Assembly: GCA_902472315.1 (NCBI GenBank)
Contig: CABRNM010000007.1
Location: forward strand, 8,891 to 72,890
Length of the DNA: 64,000 bases
Reading direction: 5' to 3'
Origin: an uncultured Collinsella sp.
GTDB taxonomy: Bacteria; Actinomycetota; Coriobacteriia; Coriobacteriales; Coriobacteriaceae
In this document: in pieces, positions 18,459 through 28,184 of the stretch
Position numbering within the stretch: position 1 is the stretch's first letter
How the letters are laid out: each line of letters begins with the position of its first letter
Translations under genes and position numbers: made by a program
Notes under the pieces: model-generated
Databases searched by the model: none
Told to the model about the DNA's origin: nothing
Seen by the model: the letters and a program-made list of their open reading frames with translations, nothing else

Positions 18459-20273
18459 GGCGTAGGTGAAGGTCGTGACGTCGAACATGCCCTCGGGGCG
18501 AATGCGGAGCGTCGGGATGACCGGCAGGGGCAGGAAGATGATGCCCATGATGGGGTCGAGCGGCGGCTCGATGCCCATGGCGCGCGCCTTGACCATAAAG
18601 TCGTCGTGCTGCGCGGCGACATCCTCGGCCGTGCCTTCGCTCATCAGACCGCCGAGCGCCAGCGGAATGCGCGCCACGACCTCGCCGTTGCGCACCAGCA
18701 CGTGACCGCCCTGGCCCACAGCCTCAACAGCAGCCATCATATCGGCAGCGTTATCACCCACGACGCACACGTTGTGCGAGTCGTGGCCGATCGTGGAGGC
18801 AATGGCGCCACCGGTGATGGTGAAGCCACGCACCCAGCCGCGACCGATATGCTTGCCGACAAGACCCAGGCCCGCAGGACCATCACCGTCGGCGCCCTCG
18901 GCCTGCAGCGACACACCGCGGCCGTGGCGCTCGATCAGCATAATGCGGCGCAGACCCTCGGCATTCTCGGGACGAACCATGCCCGTGATGGCCTTGCCCG
19001 GCACCACGTCGATCACGGCCTCGCCCGGCTTAAAGGCATAGTCGAACACGTCGAGCGATAGCTTCGGCAGCTTAACGGAAGCACGCAGCTCATCGGCAAG
19101 GGCCGCAACCTCGGCCATCTCGGGTGCAATCTCGCCCACAAAGGTGCCGTCCTGCGCCACCAGAGCACCGGCGGCATATACGCGATGCGGAGCCGTGGCA
19201 AACGTCAGGTCATTGAGCACCAGCAGGTCGGCACGCTTGCCCGGGGCAATCGCACCGCGGAGCTCGTGCGGGTCGCGGCAGCCGTGATCCAGGCCAAACG
19301 CCTCGGCCGTGGAGAGGGACGCCATGGAGATGGCGACCACCGGGTCGATGCCGGCCTCGATAGCCACGCGGCAGGCGTTGTCGATCATACCGGTCGAAAG
19401 CGCGTCGGAGGGAGCACGGTCGTCGGTCGCAAAGCAGCAACGACGGGCACGGGCGGGGTTTTCCAGCAGCATCGGCGACAGGTTGGCCAGGTCATGGCTG
19501 CACGTACCCTCGCGCAGCATCACATACATGCCGCGAGACAGCTTGTCGAGTGCCTCCTCGGGAATCGTCGACTCATGGTCGGCGATAATGCCCGCCGCGG
19601 CATAGGCATTGAGGTCCTTGCCGGCAACGAGCGGCGCATGGCCGTCGACCTGCTTGGACGGCGTCTGGTTAGCGGCGTCGATACGAGCGCAGGTCTCGGG
19701 ATCGGCCATAAAGACGCCCGGCAGGTTCATCATTTCGCCCAGACCAAAGACGTCGTCCGGATGCTCGGCAAAAAACGTCTGCATATCAGCGGCGGTAATG
19801 ACGGCGCCGGCCTGCTCATCGGGCAGCGCGGGCACGCACGAGGGCATCATGTACTTGATGGAAATGGGCGCGCGACGGCCGTCCTCGATCATAAAGCGCA
19901 GGCCGTCCAGGCCGGAAACGTTGGCGATCTCGTGGCTGTCGGCAATGGCAGTGGTGGTGCCGCGCGTTGCCGCCATGCGCGCATACTCGGCGGGACGGAT
20001 GTTCGAGGACTCGATATGCAGATGTCCGTCGATAAAGCCGGGGGCGATATAGCGACCCTGGCAATCGATGACCTCGGTAGCCTCATACGTACCGGCGGCA
20101 TCGTCGCGACCGTCGTAGAGCACGCCGACGATTACGCCGTCCTTGACGGCAACGCTACCGGGCGCCACGCGCTGGCCATATACGTCGACAATCTGCGCAT
20201 TGATAAACAGCGTGTCGACGGGCACGCGACCCTCGGCTGCATCGATCACAGACCTCATGACCTCAACGGACAT
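18453..20273 (-). CDS. ade: Adenine deaminase
   Basis: This enzyme converts adenine to hypoxanthine and ammonia, which would feed the xanthine/urate locus at 39-64 kb. The 606 residues show the amidohydrolase metal motif APGFIDGHLHIESS, ATRGTTTAIADSHEI, VDGHAPLV and the late FATDDRAPSD. The C-terminal TGMVRPENAEGLRRIMLIERHGRG and GHDSHNVCVVGDNAADM are typical of AdeC. ATG 20273 has AGGAG about 6 nt upstream. A longer open frame up to 20486 is rejected because it runs through the palindromic repeat. Confidence 0.93.
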   Translation of the reverse strand: MSVEVMRSVIDAAEGRVPVDTLFINAQIVDVYGQRVAPGSVAVKDGVIVGVLYDGRDDAAGTYEATEVIDCQGRYIAPGFIDGHLHIESSNIRPAEYARMAATRGTTTAIADSHEIANVSGLDGLRFMIEDGRRAPISIKYMMPSCVPALPDEQAGAVITAADMQTFFAEHPDDVFGLGEMMNLPGVFMADPETCARIDAANQTPSKQVDGHAPLVAGKDLNAYAAAGIIADHESTIPEEALDKLSRGMYVMLREGTCSHDLANLSPMLLENPARARRCCFATDDRAPSDALSTGMIDNACRVAIEAGIDPVVAISMASLSTAEAFGLDHGCRDPHELRGAIAPGKRADLLVLNDLTFATAPHRVYAAGALVAQDGTFVGEIAPEMAEVAALADELRASVKLPKLSLDVFDYAFKPGEAVIDVVPGKAITGMVRPENAEGLRRIMLIERHGRGVSLQAEGADGDGPAGLGLVGKHIGRGWVRGFTITGGAIASTIGHDSHNVCVVGDNAADMMAAVEAVGQGGHVLVRNGEVVARIPLALGGLMSEGTAEDVAAQHDDFMVKARAMGIEPPLDPIMGIIFLPLPVIPTLRIRPEGMFDVTTFTYAD

Positions 20274-20400
20274 ACATACTCCTTTAACCGTAGAAAAAAG
20301 CTGCGGAGCGGACAGGCCTTCACCGCAGCAAACCAATAGCCATTGTATGCCCAAAAGGAGGCCGCCGATAACACCCCTTCCGCTTAACGGCACTGCCAAA

Positions 20401-20485
20401 TGATCCCTTGGGGACGGAGGAAAACGGATCACCGGGCCAAACCGACCCCCTCGGTGATCCGTTTTCCTCCGTCCCCAAGGGATCA
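20401..20485. repeat. 34-bp perfect inverted repeat, TGATCCC..GGATCA family, copy 2
   Basis: Arms 20401-20434 and 20452-20485 are perfectly complementary. Compared with copy 1 (2953-3036) the arm reads CCCTTGGGG instead of CCCTAGGGG, and the opposite arm carries the matching change. It lies immediately past the tyrS terminator, as copy 1 does past the ftsX terminator. Confidence 0.9.
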
Positions 20486-20488
20486 TCT

Positions 20489-20522
20489 AAAAAGGCCGCA
20501 GTCGGGAATCCCGGCTGCGGCC
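20489..20522 (-). terminator. Terminator of tyrS
   Basis: GGCCGCAG (20494-20501) pairs with CTGCGGCC (20515-20522), with an inner CGGG/CCCG extension. A T5 run follows on the minus strand. Confidence 0.88.
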
Positions 20523-20551
20523 CTATTGCACATGTCAGGTTGACCTACTTG

Positions 20552-21763
20552 CTAGACCAACTTGAAGCCCTTGCGCTTGCCCACGGAGAGGGTGTCGCCC
20601 AGCTTGAGGGCGCTGGGGTCGATGTTGTAGCTCTTGGGAGCCACGGCCTTGCCGTTGATCTTGACGCCGCCGCCGTCGATGTCGCGACGGGCCTGGCCGG
20701 CGCTGGCCGAAAGGCCCAGGTCCTTGAGCAGGCCGGCGAGGTAAATCTGGCCCTCGTCGTTAACAGTCAGCTCAACATGCTTCTCGGGGAAGTCGGCGAG
20801 CTGACCCTCCTTGAACACGCGGTCGAACTCGGCCTGAGCCTCGTCGCCGGCACCGGCGCCGTGGTAGGTATCGCACAGGTCTCGACCCAGAGCGCGCTTG
20901 AGCTCGTAGGGGTCGGCGGAACCGTCAGCCAGGGCGGCGTCAATCTTGTCGACCTCGGCCGGGGTGAGCGAACTGGCCAGGCGGTAGTACTTGCCGATCA
21001 TCTCGTCGGGGATGGACATGGTCTTGCCGAACATATCCTTGGGCGCGTCGGTCAGGCCGATGTAGTTGCCATAGGACTTGGACATCTTGCGCACGCCATC
21101 GGTGCCCTCGAGCAGCGGCATGGTGAGCGCGATCTGGGGTTCCATGCCCATCTTCTCCATGAGCTCACGGCCGGCGAGCAGGTTGAAGAGCTGATCGGTG
21201 CCGCCCATCTCCACATCGGCCTTGATCTGCACGGAGTCGAAAGCCTGCATCACGGGATACAGGAACTCATGCAGGGCGATCGGCGTCTGAGACTGGTAGC
21301 GCTTGGTAAAGTCATCGCGCTCAAGAATGCGGGCGACGGTGAACTTGGAGCACACCTGCAGCAGACCGGCCAGATCCATCGACAGGATCCAGTCGCCGTT
21401 GTGCACGATGGTGGTCTTCTCGGGATCCAGGATCTTCATGGCCTGGCTCACGTAGGTCTCGGCGTTGGCCTCGATTTGCTCCTGCGAAAGCTGCGGACGG
21501 GTGGAATTCTTGCCCGAAGGGTCGCCAATCAACGCGGTACCGTTGCCGATGATGAGGGTGACGTTGTGGCCCAGGTCCTGGAACTGACGCATCTTGCGCA
21601 GCGGCACGGCGTGGCCTAGGTGCAGGTCGGGGCTGGTGGGATCGACGCCGAGCTTGATGTTGAGGGGCTCGCCCTTCTCAAGCTTCTTGCGAAGGTCGGC
21701 CTCGGGAACGATCTGCGCGGCGCCCGAGGTGATGATACGCATTTGCTCGTCAACAGACAGCAT
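20552..21763 (-). CDS. tyrS: Tyrosyl-tRNA synthetase
   Basis: This class I synthetase charges tRNA-Tyr. The 403 residues contain the HIGH-type motif HLGH (in SPDLHLGHAVPLRKM), the class signature VRKMSKSYGNYIGL and, at the C-terminus, an S4-like RNA-binding domain (ARRDIDGGGVKINGK). The layout matches the TyrZ-like branch, in which KMSKS is complete. AGGAGG precedes the ATG by 8 nt. It is a single gene with its own terminator, and no T-box leader is seen in the 96-bp upstream gap. Confidence 0.95.
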   Translation of the reverse strand: MLSVDEQMRIITSGAAQIVPEADLRKKLEKGEPLNIKLGVDPTSPDLHLGHAVPLRKMRQFQDLGHNVTLIIGNGTALIGDPSGKNSTRPQLSQEQIEANAETYVSQAMKILDPEKTTIVHNGDWILSMDLAGLLQVCSKFTVARILERDDFTKRYQSQTPIALHEFLYPVMQAFDSVQIKADVEMGGTDQLFNLLAGRELMEKMGMEPQIALTMPLLEGTDGVRKMSKSYGNYIGLTDAPKDMFGKTMSIPDEMIGKYYRLASSLTPAEVDKIDAALADGSADPYELKRALGRDLCDTYHGAGAGDEAQAEFDRVFKEGQLADFPEKHVELTVNDEGQIYLAGLLKDLGLSASAGQARRDIDGGGVKINGKAVAPKSYNIDPSALKLGDTLSVGKRKGFKLV

Positions 21764-21859
21764 TGGGTATCCTCCTTTTGCTATAGCACCCTCGCCGAAA
21801 ACGGCGGTGCTGGAAGTCCATAAACTCTCTTATGATAACAAACTAACGCGACGCAGCAT

Positions 21860-23836
21860 CTACGACAGGAAAATCCTCGTCCTGCCGCATGCGTCGATGG
21901 CAACTGGCAGACGCGTACCGTCACGCTCGACCAGATAGCGTATATGCCGACGACGCAAGCAGTCGCGGCAACGGACCTGCCCCTTCGCATCGGTGGCGCA
22001 AACGCCCTCGGCAGTCAGCAGGCAGTGCTCGCACACCATGAGCTCGGGGCGGTCGGCGTCGACCGGACCCAAGACGCCGGGTTCAGCAGCCAGCTCGGCA
22101 ATACGCTCCCTATCATTGCTGAGCAACTCGGCAGGCAAGTACACCCACCTCGTGCCAAGCCCGCGCAGCCAGGCAAGCGTGGCCCGATTGGCGCAGAACA
22201 CCGGCGCCGCCACGTCAAACGTCGTGCCCAGCTCGCGGGCCATCGCCACCTGTCCCAGATTGCGGCAGACGACGCGCCCGACACGTTGCATAAGCGCTCG
22301 AGTCCGCTCGGCGTCGCCTGCGCGGCACACTTCGTCGAGCACCACCGTCGCATCGGACAGATCCCGCTCATCGCGCGGATCAAAATCCATCAGCTCCCAG
22401 GCAAAGACCATACGAGTAAAAGCCTCATGCTTTGCCGGCTCCGCCGGTCCCGCCAACTCCGTCGGCACGTCGCCATCTGCTAGAACGCCCTCAAACGGCA
22501 GCACCTCAACGGACTGCTCAGCAGGCGCGACCGCATCTGCCTCGGCCCGCATGCGCTCCAACACCGTTGCCGTCTGCCCCAGCACGCCGGCGCTGCGAAT
22601 CAGATAGACCTCGCAGCCCGCGTCCACCTTGCGTTTGCAATGCACGACGATGCGCTCTCCCGCAGTGGCATCCACGGGGCAAGGCACCTGCGGCCAGCGC
22701 TTGGGCACATCGGGACGCGCGTCGGCACCCGGGTAAAATCGGATTTCGAGCGTATCGCCCGCCGCCACGACGGCATCAAGCTCAACCGTCACCTCTTCGC
22801 GACCCACCGCCACCAAATGGCCCACGCGCACGCCCTGGTTGATCGCGCGCTCAAAGCTCATGAGCTCGGCGCCCGAACGACCCCGCAGATACGCATCGGT
22901 AAAGCCGCGGTTGAACGACCTTCCCAGCTCGCGCTCAAGCGCCGGCACCGCATCGGCATCCCATGTGCCGTCGCGCAGCATATTGAGCGCCCGACGCCAC
23001 ACCCTCACCACGTTAAAGACGTAGTCGGGATTCTTCATGCGGCCCTCGATCTTGAGCGATGCCACGCCGGCGGCAACAAGCTCGGGCAGATGCGCGATGC
23101 CCAGATAGTCACGCGGACAAAGCAGGCGATCCCCTTCGACAGCGACAACACTCTGCCCCGCCTCGTCCACCAAGTCATAGGATAGACGGCACGGTTGCGT
23201 GCAATCACCGCGCATCGCAGAGCGGCCACGTCGAAGGGCAGAGAACCCGCACGCACCCGAGTATCCAATGCAAATAGCGCCGTGACAGAACACCTCGATG
23301 GGCACGCCAGTAGCGCAAAGCGTCTCAATCTCTGCCACGCTCAGCTCGCGCGCAGTCGTCACGCGCTCAACGCCCAACTCCTTGGCAGCCAACTGCACGG
23401 CATCCTCGCTATGAGCGCCCGCCTGAGTGGACAGGTGAATCTCGACCCCCGGAATCGCCGCACGTAGCGCACAAGCCAGCCCGGCATCGGCCACAATCAA
23501 CGCATCGGCACCCAACGCGTGCGCATGCGCTCCCAACGCCACGGCGTCGGCAAGCTCATCATCGAACACGAATACGTTGAGCGTCACGTACACACGCACG
23601 CCATGGGCATGGGCCACGGCACAACCGCGCGCGAACTCATCATCGCTAAAGCCATGCGCGCTCACTCGAGCGTTGAATCCGTCCAGCCCCGCATAGATGG
23701 CATCGGCACCCGCCGCAATCGCCGCGAGCATCTGGTCGAGTCCGCCAGCAGGCGCCAGCAGTTCGGGCAGCGCCACTTCAGCCGCCGCCAACTCGCTTTC
23801 GCATTGTCCGCTCGGTTCCATCGGCCGAATCGCCAT
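21860..23836 (-). CDS. Peptidase U32 family protein (RlhA/collagenase-like)
   Basis: A 658-residue U32 protein. It has an N-terminal barrel (LPELLAPAGGLDQMLAAIAAGADAIYAGL) and the U32 signature FCHGAICIGYSGACG, then RGDCTQPCRLSYDL. A long C-terminal region ends with two CxxC pairs (CEHCLLT and CRDCLRRRH). Relatives include RlhA, which hydroxylates 23S rRNA, and prephenate-derived cofactor users. Which activity applies here is open. ATG 23836 is chosen because GAGGAG lies 8 nt upstream; the frame could start 9 codons earlier. It is divergent from the penicillin-binding protein gene. Confidence 0.85.
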   Translation of the reverse strand: MAIRPMEPSGQCESELAAAEVALPELLAPAGGLDQMLAAIAAGADAIYAGLDGFNARVSAHGFSDDEFARGCAVAHAHGVRVYVTLNVFVFDDELADAVALGAHAHALGADALIVADAGLACALRAAIPGVEIHLSTQAGAHSEDAVQLAAKELGVERVTTARELSVAEIETLCATGVPIEVFCHGAICIGYSGACGFSALRRGRSAMRGDCTQPCRLSYDLVDEAGQSVVAVEGDRLLCPRDYLGIAHLPELVAAGVASLKIEGRMKNPDYVFNVVRVWRRALNMLRDGTWDADAVPALERELGRSFNRGFTDAYLRGRSGAELMSFERAINQGVRVGHLVAVGREEVTVELDAVVAAGDTLEIRFYPGADARPDVPKRWPQVPCPVDATAGERIVVHCKRKVDAGCEVYLIRSAGVLGQTATVLERMRAEADAVAPAEQSVEVLPFEGVLADGDVPTELAGPAEPAKHEAFTRMVFAWELMDFDPRDERDLSDATVVLDEVCRAGDAERTRALMQRVGRVVCRNLGQVAMARELGTTFDVAAPVFCANRATLAWLRGLGTRWVYLPAELLSNDRERIAELAAEPGVLGPVDADRPELMVCEHCLLTAEGVCATDAKGQVRCRDCLRRRHIRYLVERDGTRLPVAIDACGRTRIFLS

Positions 23837-23997
23837 CGGTAAACTCCTCACCAAGGTATGCATTCACTCTGAAAAATGCCGTCATCCAGCATACACGAGG
23901 CCCCGCGTGCCTCGTTTGGTTTATCGTGTAATAACTTATGTCCATCCTGTCAGGCATAACACCTGCCGCCTGGCACGACATACCTGGAGGTCAATAT

Positions 23998-26202
23998 ATG
24001 GGTCCTCGCCAACGACAGGGGCGCGGTCGCTCTAAGACGCATGCCCTTCCCATAATCTTGCTCTCGTTTTTGGGCTTTCTGCTTATCGCGGGCGTAGCGT
24101 TTGGCATCGGCATGATCGGCAACGTCAACCGCTGGCTGTCCGATCTGCCCGACTACACCGATGCCAACGCGTATCTGGTGAGCGAGCCCACCGACATCGT
24201 CGACTGCAACGGCAATACCATTGCGAGTTTCTACACGCAAAACCGCAAGTCCATCACCAAGGACCAAGTGTCCCCGTACGTGCTGCAGGGCACCGTTGAC
24301 GTTGAGGACGAGCGCTTCTACGAGCATGGCGGCATCGACCTCTGGGGCATTGCACGCGCATCGGTGGCAACCCTCACCGGCGGCCACGAGGGCGCATCGA
24401 CCATCACCCAGCAGCTGGTTCGCAACACCATCTTGCAGGAGGAACAATTCGACTCGACCATCGAGCGTAAGGTGCGCGAGGCCTATATCGCCATCAAGAT
24501 GGAGGATATGTACTCCAAAGACGAGATCCTCATGATGTACCTCAACACCATCTACTACGGCCATGGAGCATATGGCATCGAGGCCGCAGCCGAGACCTAT
24601 CTGTCCAAAACCGCCGCCGACCTCACGCTGAGCGAGGCCGCGCTGCTCATCGGCCTTCCCAACTCGCCCTCGCAGTACGACCCCACGGTTAATCCCGACC
24701 TGGCTCTGTCCCGCCGCAACAAGGTTCTGGACAACATGCTGCGTCTAGGCCACATCACGCAGGAAGAGCACGATGCCGCGCAGGCTGAGCCCATCACGCT
24801 TAACGTGACCGAGATTTCGGGCAGTGGCGTCGATGTGTACTCTCAGCCCTACTTTGTCGCCTACGTTAAGCAGCTGCTCGAGCAGGAGTTCTCCACCGAC
24901 GTGCTCTTTAAGGGCGGTCTGACCGTCAAGACCACCATCGACCCCACCATGCAGCAGGTGGCCGAGGAGGCCGTGCGCTCGCAGCTCGACACGCTTTCGC
25001 TCGACGGCCTGGACATGGGCATGGTCGTCGTTGACCCCAAGACCGGCTACATCAAGTGCATGGTGGGCGGCTACGACTACAACGCCGACGAGAATCACGT
25101 GAACCACGCTACGGCAAAGCGCCCCGTGGGCTCCACGTTTAAGGCCTTTACGCTGGCAACTGCCATCCAAAACGGTATGAACCCCAACGTCACCCTCAAC
25201 TGCAACTCGCCGCTCAAGGCCAAGGGCACCACGACCGAGGTGCAAAACTACGGCAACCAGAGCTATGGCAACCTCACGCTTAAGCAGGCAACGGCATACT
25301 CATCCAACACCGGCTACATTCAGGTGGCCGAAGCCATCGGCAATGACAAGATCATGTCGCTCGTCAAAAAGCTCGGCATCGATCCCGCCAAGGACAATAT
25401 CGAGGACGTTCCCGTCATGACGCTCGGCACCGGGTCCATCTCACCGCTCGAGATGGCATCGGCCTACGCAACGTTTGCCAACGGTGGCTACTACCGTCAG
25501 CCCATCGCCATTACCGAGATCGACTCGCGTACCGGCTCGGTTCTGTACCAGCACACCGACAATCCCACGCAGGTGCTCACCGAAGGCGAGGCTGCCGCGG
25601 TTACCGACGTTCTATCCGGCGTCATGCAGGGCAGCGGCACGGGTGCCGCCGGCGCGCTGAGCGTCAACCAGCCCTATGCCGGCAAGACGGGCACCACTGA
25701 CAACACCACCAACCTGTGGTTCTGCGGCTTCACGCCGCAACTGGCATGCGCCCTGTGGACCGGTTATTCCGCAGGCGAGATTCCCATCCAAAAGTACGGT
25801 TCGGACCTGCTGGGCGACAGCACCAACCTGCCCGTCTTTAAGAAGTTCATGAACACCGTTCTTGCGGGCACCGAGCGCGAGGAATTCCCGACCGGAACGG
25901 CTCCCACGTACAAGAACAATAACGTCTGGAAGTTCTACGGCACAAAGTTCTACGGCACAAACAACAAAAAGAAAGACGAAGAGGATAAAGACGAGGGAAA
26001 AGAAGAGGAAGAGACCACGACCACCACAACGACAACGACAACCACGACCACTGAAACCCCGGGCGGCAACACCGCCGGCGATAGCGGCACGACAGGTGGC
26101 GACGGTGGCACGGGTGGCGATGGCGGCACGGGTGGCGACGGTGGCACGCCGACGCCTACCCCCGATCCTACGCCCACGCCCGACCCCTCTACGGGCCAGT
26201 AG
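23998..26202 (+). CDS. Class A penicillin-binding protein (transglycosylase/transpeptidase)
   Basis: This bifunctional cell-wall enzyme has 734 residues. A membrane anchor lies at about 16-40. The GT51 domain has VEDERFYEHGG (catalytic Glu103) and GASTITQQLVRN. The transpeptidase domain has S379 in GSTFK, SSN at 435-437 and KTG at 563-565. The C-terminal 75 residues are low complexity: acidic/Lys-rich, then 13 Thr, Gly/Asp repeats and a Pro-Thr run, resembling a wall-spanning tail. ATG 23998 has GGAGG 8 nt upstream; the frame open to 23938 lacks a ribosome-binding site. Confidence 0.93.
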   Translation: MGPRQRQGRGRSKTHALPIILLSFLGFLLIAGVAFGIGMIGNVNRWLSDLPDYTDANAYLVSEPTDIVDCNGNTIASFYTQNRKSITKDQVSPYVLQGTVDVEDERFYEHGGIDLWGIARASVATLTGGHEGASTITQQLVRNTILQEEQFDSTIERKVREAYIAIKMEDMYSKDEILMMYLNTIYYGHGAYGIEAAAETYLSKTAADLTLSEAALLIGLPNSPSQYDPTVNPDLALSRRNKVLDNMLRLGHITQEEHDAAQAEPITLNVTEISGSGVDVYSQPYFVAYVKQLLEQEFSTDVLFKGGLTVKTTIDPTMQQVAEEAVRSQLDTLSLDGLDMGMVVVDPKTGYIKCMVGGYDYNADENHVNHATAKRPVGSTFKAFTLATAIQNGMNPNVTLNCNSPLKAKGTTTEVQNYGNQSYGNLTLKQATAYSSNTGYIQVAEAIGNDKIMSLVKKLGIDPAKDNIEDVPVMTLGTGSISPLEMASAYATFANGGYYRQPIAITEIDSRTGSVLYQHTDNPTQVLTEGEAAAVTDVLSGVMQGSGTGAAGALSVNQPYAGKTGTTDNTTNLWFCGFTPQLACALWTGYSAGEIPIQKYGSDLLGDSTNLPVFKKFMNTVLAGTEREEFPTGTAPTYKNNNVWKFYGTKFYGTNNKKKDEEDKDEGKEEEETTTTTTTTTTTTTETPGGNTAGDSGTTGGDGGTGGDGGTGGDGGTPTPTPDPTPTPDPSTGQ
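26014..26148 (+). repeat. Coding tandem repeats in the penicillin-binding protein tail
   Basis: Thirteen consecutive Thr codons occupy 26014-26052. Three 18-bp units GGTGGCGACGGTGGCACG (one with two silent changes) occupy 26095-26148. Both tracts are multiples of 3 bp, so copy-number change would alter length and not frame. Confidence 0.85.
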
Positions 26203-26225
26203 ACGCAAAGCGGCATCTGACACCA

Positions 26226-26265
26226 AGGCGCCCGAGCAGCACGTACGCTGCTCGGGCGCCTCTTT
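26226..26265 (+). terminator. Terminator of the penicillin-binding protein gene
   Basis: A 15-bp perfect GC-rich stem, AGGCGCCCGAGCAGC (26226-26240) with its complement (26247-26261), precedes TCTTTATTT. Confidence 0.9.
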
Positions 26266-26338
26266 ATTTCTGCAGATGTCATAAGACGCCACGAAGGCCC
26301 CGGCTGCAAGACCGATAGGGCAACAGGCGCCGACATGC

Positions 26339-26368
26339 AAAAAGGGCGCTGACCTTCGTCAACGCCCT
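26339..26368 (-). terminator. Terminator of argR
   Basis: On the minus strand AGGGCG, TTGAC, a GAAGG loop, GTCAG and CGCCCT form the hairpin, followed by T5. Confidence 0.85.
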
Positions 26369-26418
26369 CGGCAATTACCTATAGCAACAATCGACACAGC
26401 AGCAGTGCCGCTACTCCC

Positions 26419-26856
26419 CTACTTGTGAGAGTTACTCAGCTTGTTGATGAGCGCCTCAAGGCGTTCGCCGTCCTCGGCCGTCTGCGCAATGACCAAGATC
26501 GTGTCGTTGCCGGCAAGCGAGCCAAGCACGTCGGGCAGCTCCGCAGCATCGACAGCTGCGGCAATACCAGAAGCCGTGCCGGGCTGTGCCTTGATCATAA
26601 CCAGATTATCGGTGCGCAGTACGCCGGTAACCAACTCGGAAACCATGCGCTGCAGATGCAGGTCCTCAGCAAGGACATAGATGCCCTCGGGGAGCTTACG
26701 CAGTCCCATGTCCGCGATATCGCGCGAAACGGTCGCCTGCGTGCAATCGAAACCCATGGCGCGAAGCTCGTCTACCAAAACGCGCTGCGTGCGCACGTCC
26801 TTATTGCGAACAATATCTCTGATGGCATCCTGGCGCCCATTGCGTTTTTTGGCCAT
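26419..26856 (-). CDS. argR: Arginine repressor ArgR
   Basis: ArgR represses arginine biosynthesis and can activate catabolism when bound to arginine. The 145 residues comprise an N-terminal winged helix (RTQRVLVDELRAMGFDCTQATVSRDIADMGLRKL, with the ATVSRD recognition helix). The C-terminal oligomerisation and arginine-binding core has LPDVLGSLAGNDTILVI, in which the acidic GNDT replaces the commoner GDDT. ATG 26856 with GAGG 7 nt upstream is preferred to 26889. No arginine genes are adjacent, and I see no clear ARG box in its upstream gap. Confidence 0.92.
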   Translation of the reverse strand: MAKKRNGRQDAIRDIVRNKDVRTQRVLVDELRAMGFDCTQATVSRDIADMGLRKLPEGIYVLAEDLHLQRMVSELVTGVLRTDNLVMIKAQPGTASGIAAAVDAAELPDVLGSLAGNDTILVIAQTAEDGERLEALINKLSNSHK

Positions 26857-26985
26857 ACAAAACCTCACTCCAAAAGATGGTGGAGACAATCACTTAGTGT
26901 TTGAATAGTTTAGCGCTATTTGAGGGTTTTAGTGAATAAGAACGCATTTCGAAACAATTCCATGCAATTTATTTCGAAAATCACG

Positions 26986-28065
26986 CTACTTGACAGTCCT
27001 GACGCCCGAACGATTGAAAAAGGCCGCCAGATGCGTATGCAACGCACACCGCATAGGCTTGGCACCAGCTATCGAACCATAGAGCAGACCTAAGCCCCGA
27101 TGATTGCCTTTAAGAGCCGCAACCATCTGACGGGTACGCTGCGCTTCGAGCATATCATGCAAACGGGCCGAACGCTCTATTGAAGACACCCCATGGGGGC
27201 TCAGACACAAATTTTCGATGCAGGCAACCAGACCGGCGTAGTAATACCGCTGGCAGACCAGCTTCAACTGATCGCCATCGCCCACAAGGGCAAGCGAGTC
27301 GGCAAGCCTGTCGAGCGCCCCGATATCATCAGAAAGCCTGGCAAACATCGTGGGGTCAAACGTCTCCGTAATCGACGGCGCCACTGCATGAAAACGGGCA
27401 CGGCCACATCCCGAAACGAGCTTTGCCCGCGAAAGCGCGAACGTCAAAAAAGGCACCGTGCGAAACGCATCGCCATGCGCAAGGCACGCCTCAAAGAGGG
27501 CGCGATCATACAGCACGCCAGAGGTCTGTCGGATTAAACCACAGGAAACCAATTGGGTCAGGCAAGCCGCCCGGTCCTCATCTTCAGAAACGGATGTCGC
27601 GTCCAAAACTCGGGAATGACGTTCGCGGTGAACATCGTAGCGATCGAGCGAAACAGAGGGAAACACGATGTCAGCCGAAGCGTCGCAGGAGCTATCGACC
27701 ATCTGCGAAAGGGACTGCGGCGCAAACCACTCATTGGCATTCATCGCAATGATCTGGGAGCCGCGCGAAGCCGCAAAGCCGGCACGCAGGCAGGCGCCAG
27801 GCACTGGGTCCTTAACATCAATCAAATCAATATGAATGTCTCTATCGGCAGCAACTTCGAGCGAATGGCGCACACCAGCTACCACGCCGCGGCAAACGAC
27901 GACAATCTGCAAATCGTAGAGGTCTTGGTTCTGGATGCTCTCGAGAGCGCGCATCGTATAACTGGGCGAACCCTCAACAATCAGGATCACCGAAAGTCGC
28001 GGATGCGAACCACGTCGAACCAAGTTTTCCGTCCTCTCGACAGCCAGTAACAAACTGCCGTTCAT
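26986..28065 (-). CDS. Glycosyltransferase family 2-like protein lacking a clear DxD
   Basis: About 359 residues. The N-terminal part reads like a GT-A fold: RLSVILIVEGSPSYTMRALESIQNQDLYDLQIVVVCRG. Where the metal-binding DxD is expected (after ASRGSQIIA) the sequence is MNANEWFAP, so the acidic pair is missing. The remaining 230 residues are helical and unassigned. It may be a degenerate transferase or a binding protein. ATG 28065 has GGGGTG upstream; ATG 28080 is possible. It stands alone between argR and truA with no pathway context. Confidence 0.65.
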   Translation of the reverse strand: MNGSLLLAVERTENLVRRGSHPRLSVILIVEGSPSYTMRALESIQNQDLYDLQIVVVCRGVVAGVRHSLEVAADRDIHIDLIDVKDPVPGACLRAGFAASRGSQIIAMNANEWFAPQSLSQMVDSSCDASADIVFPSVSLDRYDVHRERHSRVLDATSVSEDEDRAACLTQLVSCGLIRQTSGVLYDRALFEACLAHGDAFRTVPFLTFALSRAKLVSGCGRARFHAVAPSITETFDPTMFARLSDDIGALDRLADSLALVGDGDQLKLVCQRYYYAGLVACIENLCLSPHGVSSIERSARLHDMLEAQRTRQMVAALKGNHRGLGLLYGSIAGAKPMRCALHTHLAAFFNRSGVRTVK

Positions 28066-28184
28066 GGTACACCCCGTCATTTAATGCGGATGGTCGCCCG
28101 TCGCGATGCACGTCAAGAACAGATGTTGCACACGCCCCGCTCACAGGCACTGCACACAAAGATCGCCGTCAGGCAGCCACTTCC

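Noticed and set aside
20274..20486. Upstream extension of adenine deaminase to 20486
   Set aside because: The extra 71 codons cross the palindromic repeat, and a good ribosome-binding site precedes the ATG at 20273.
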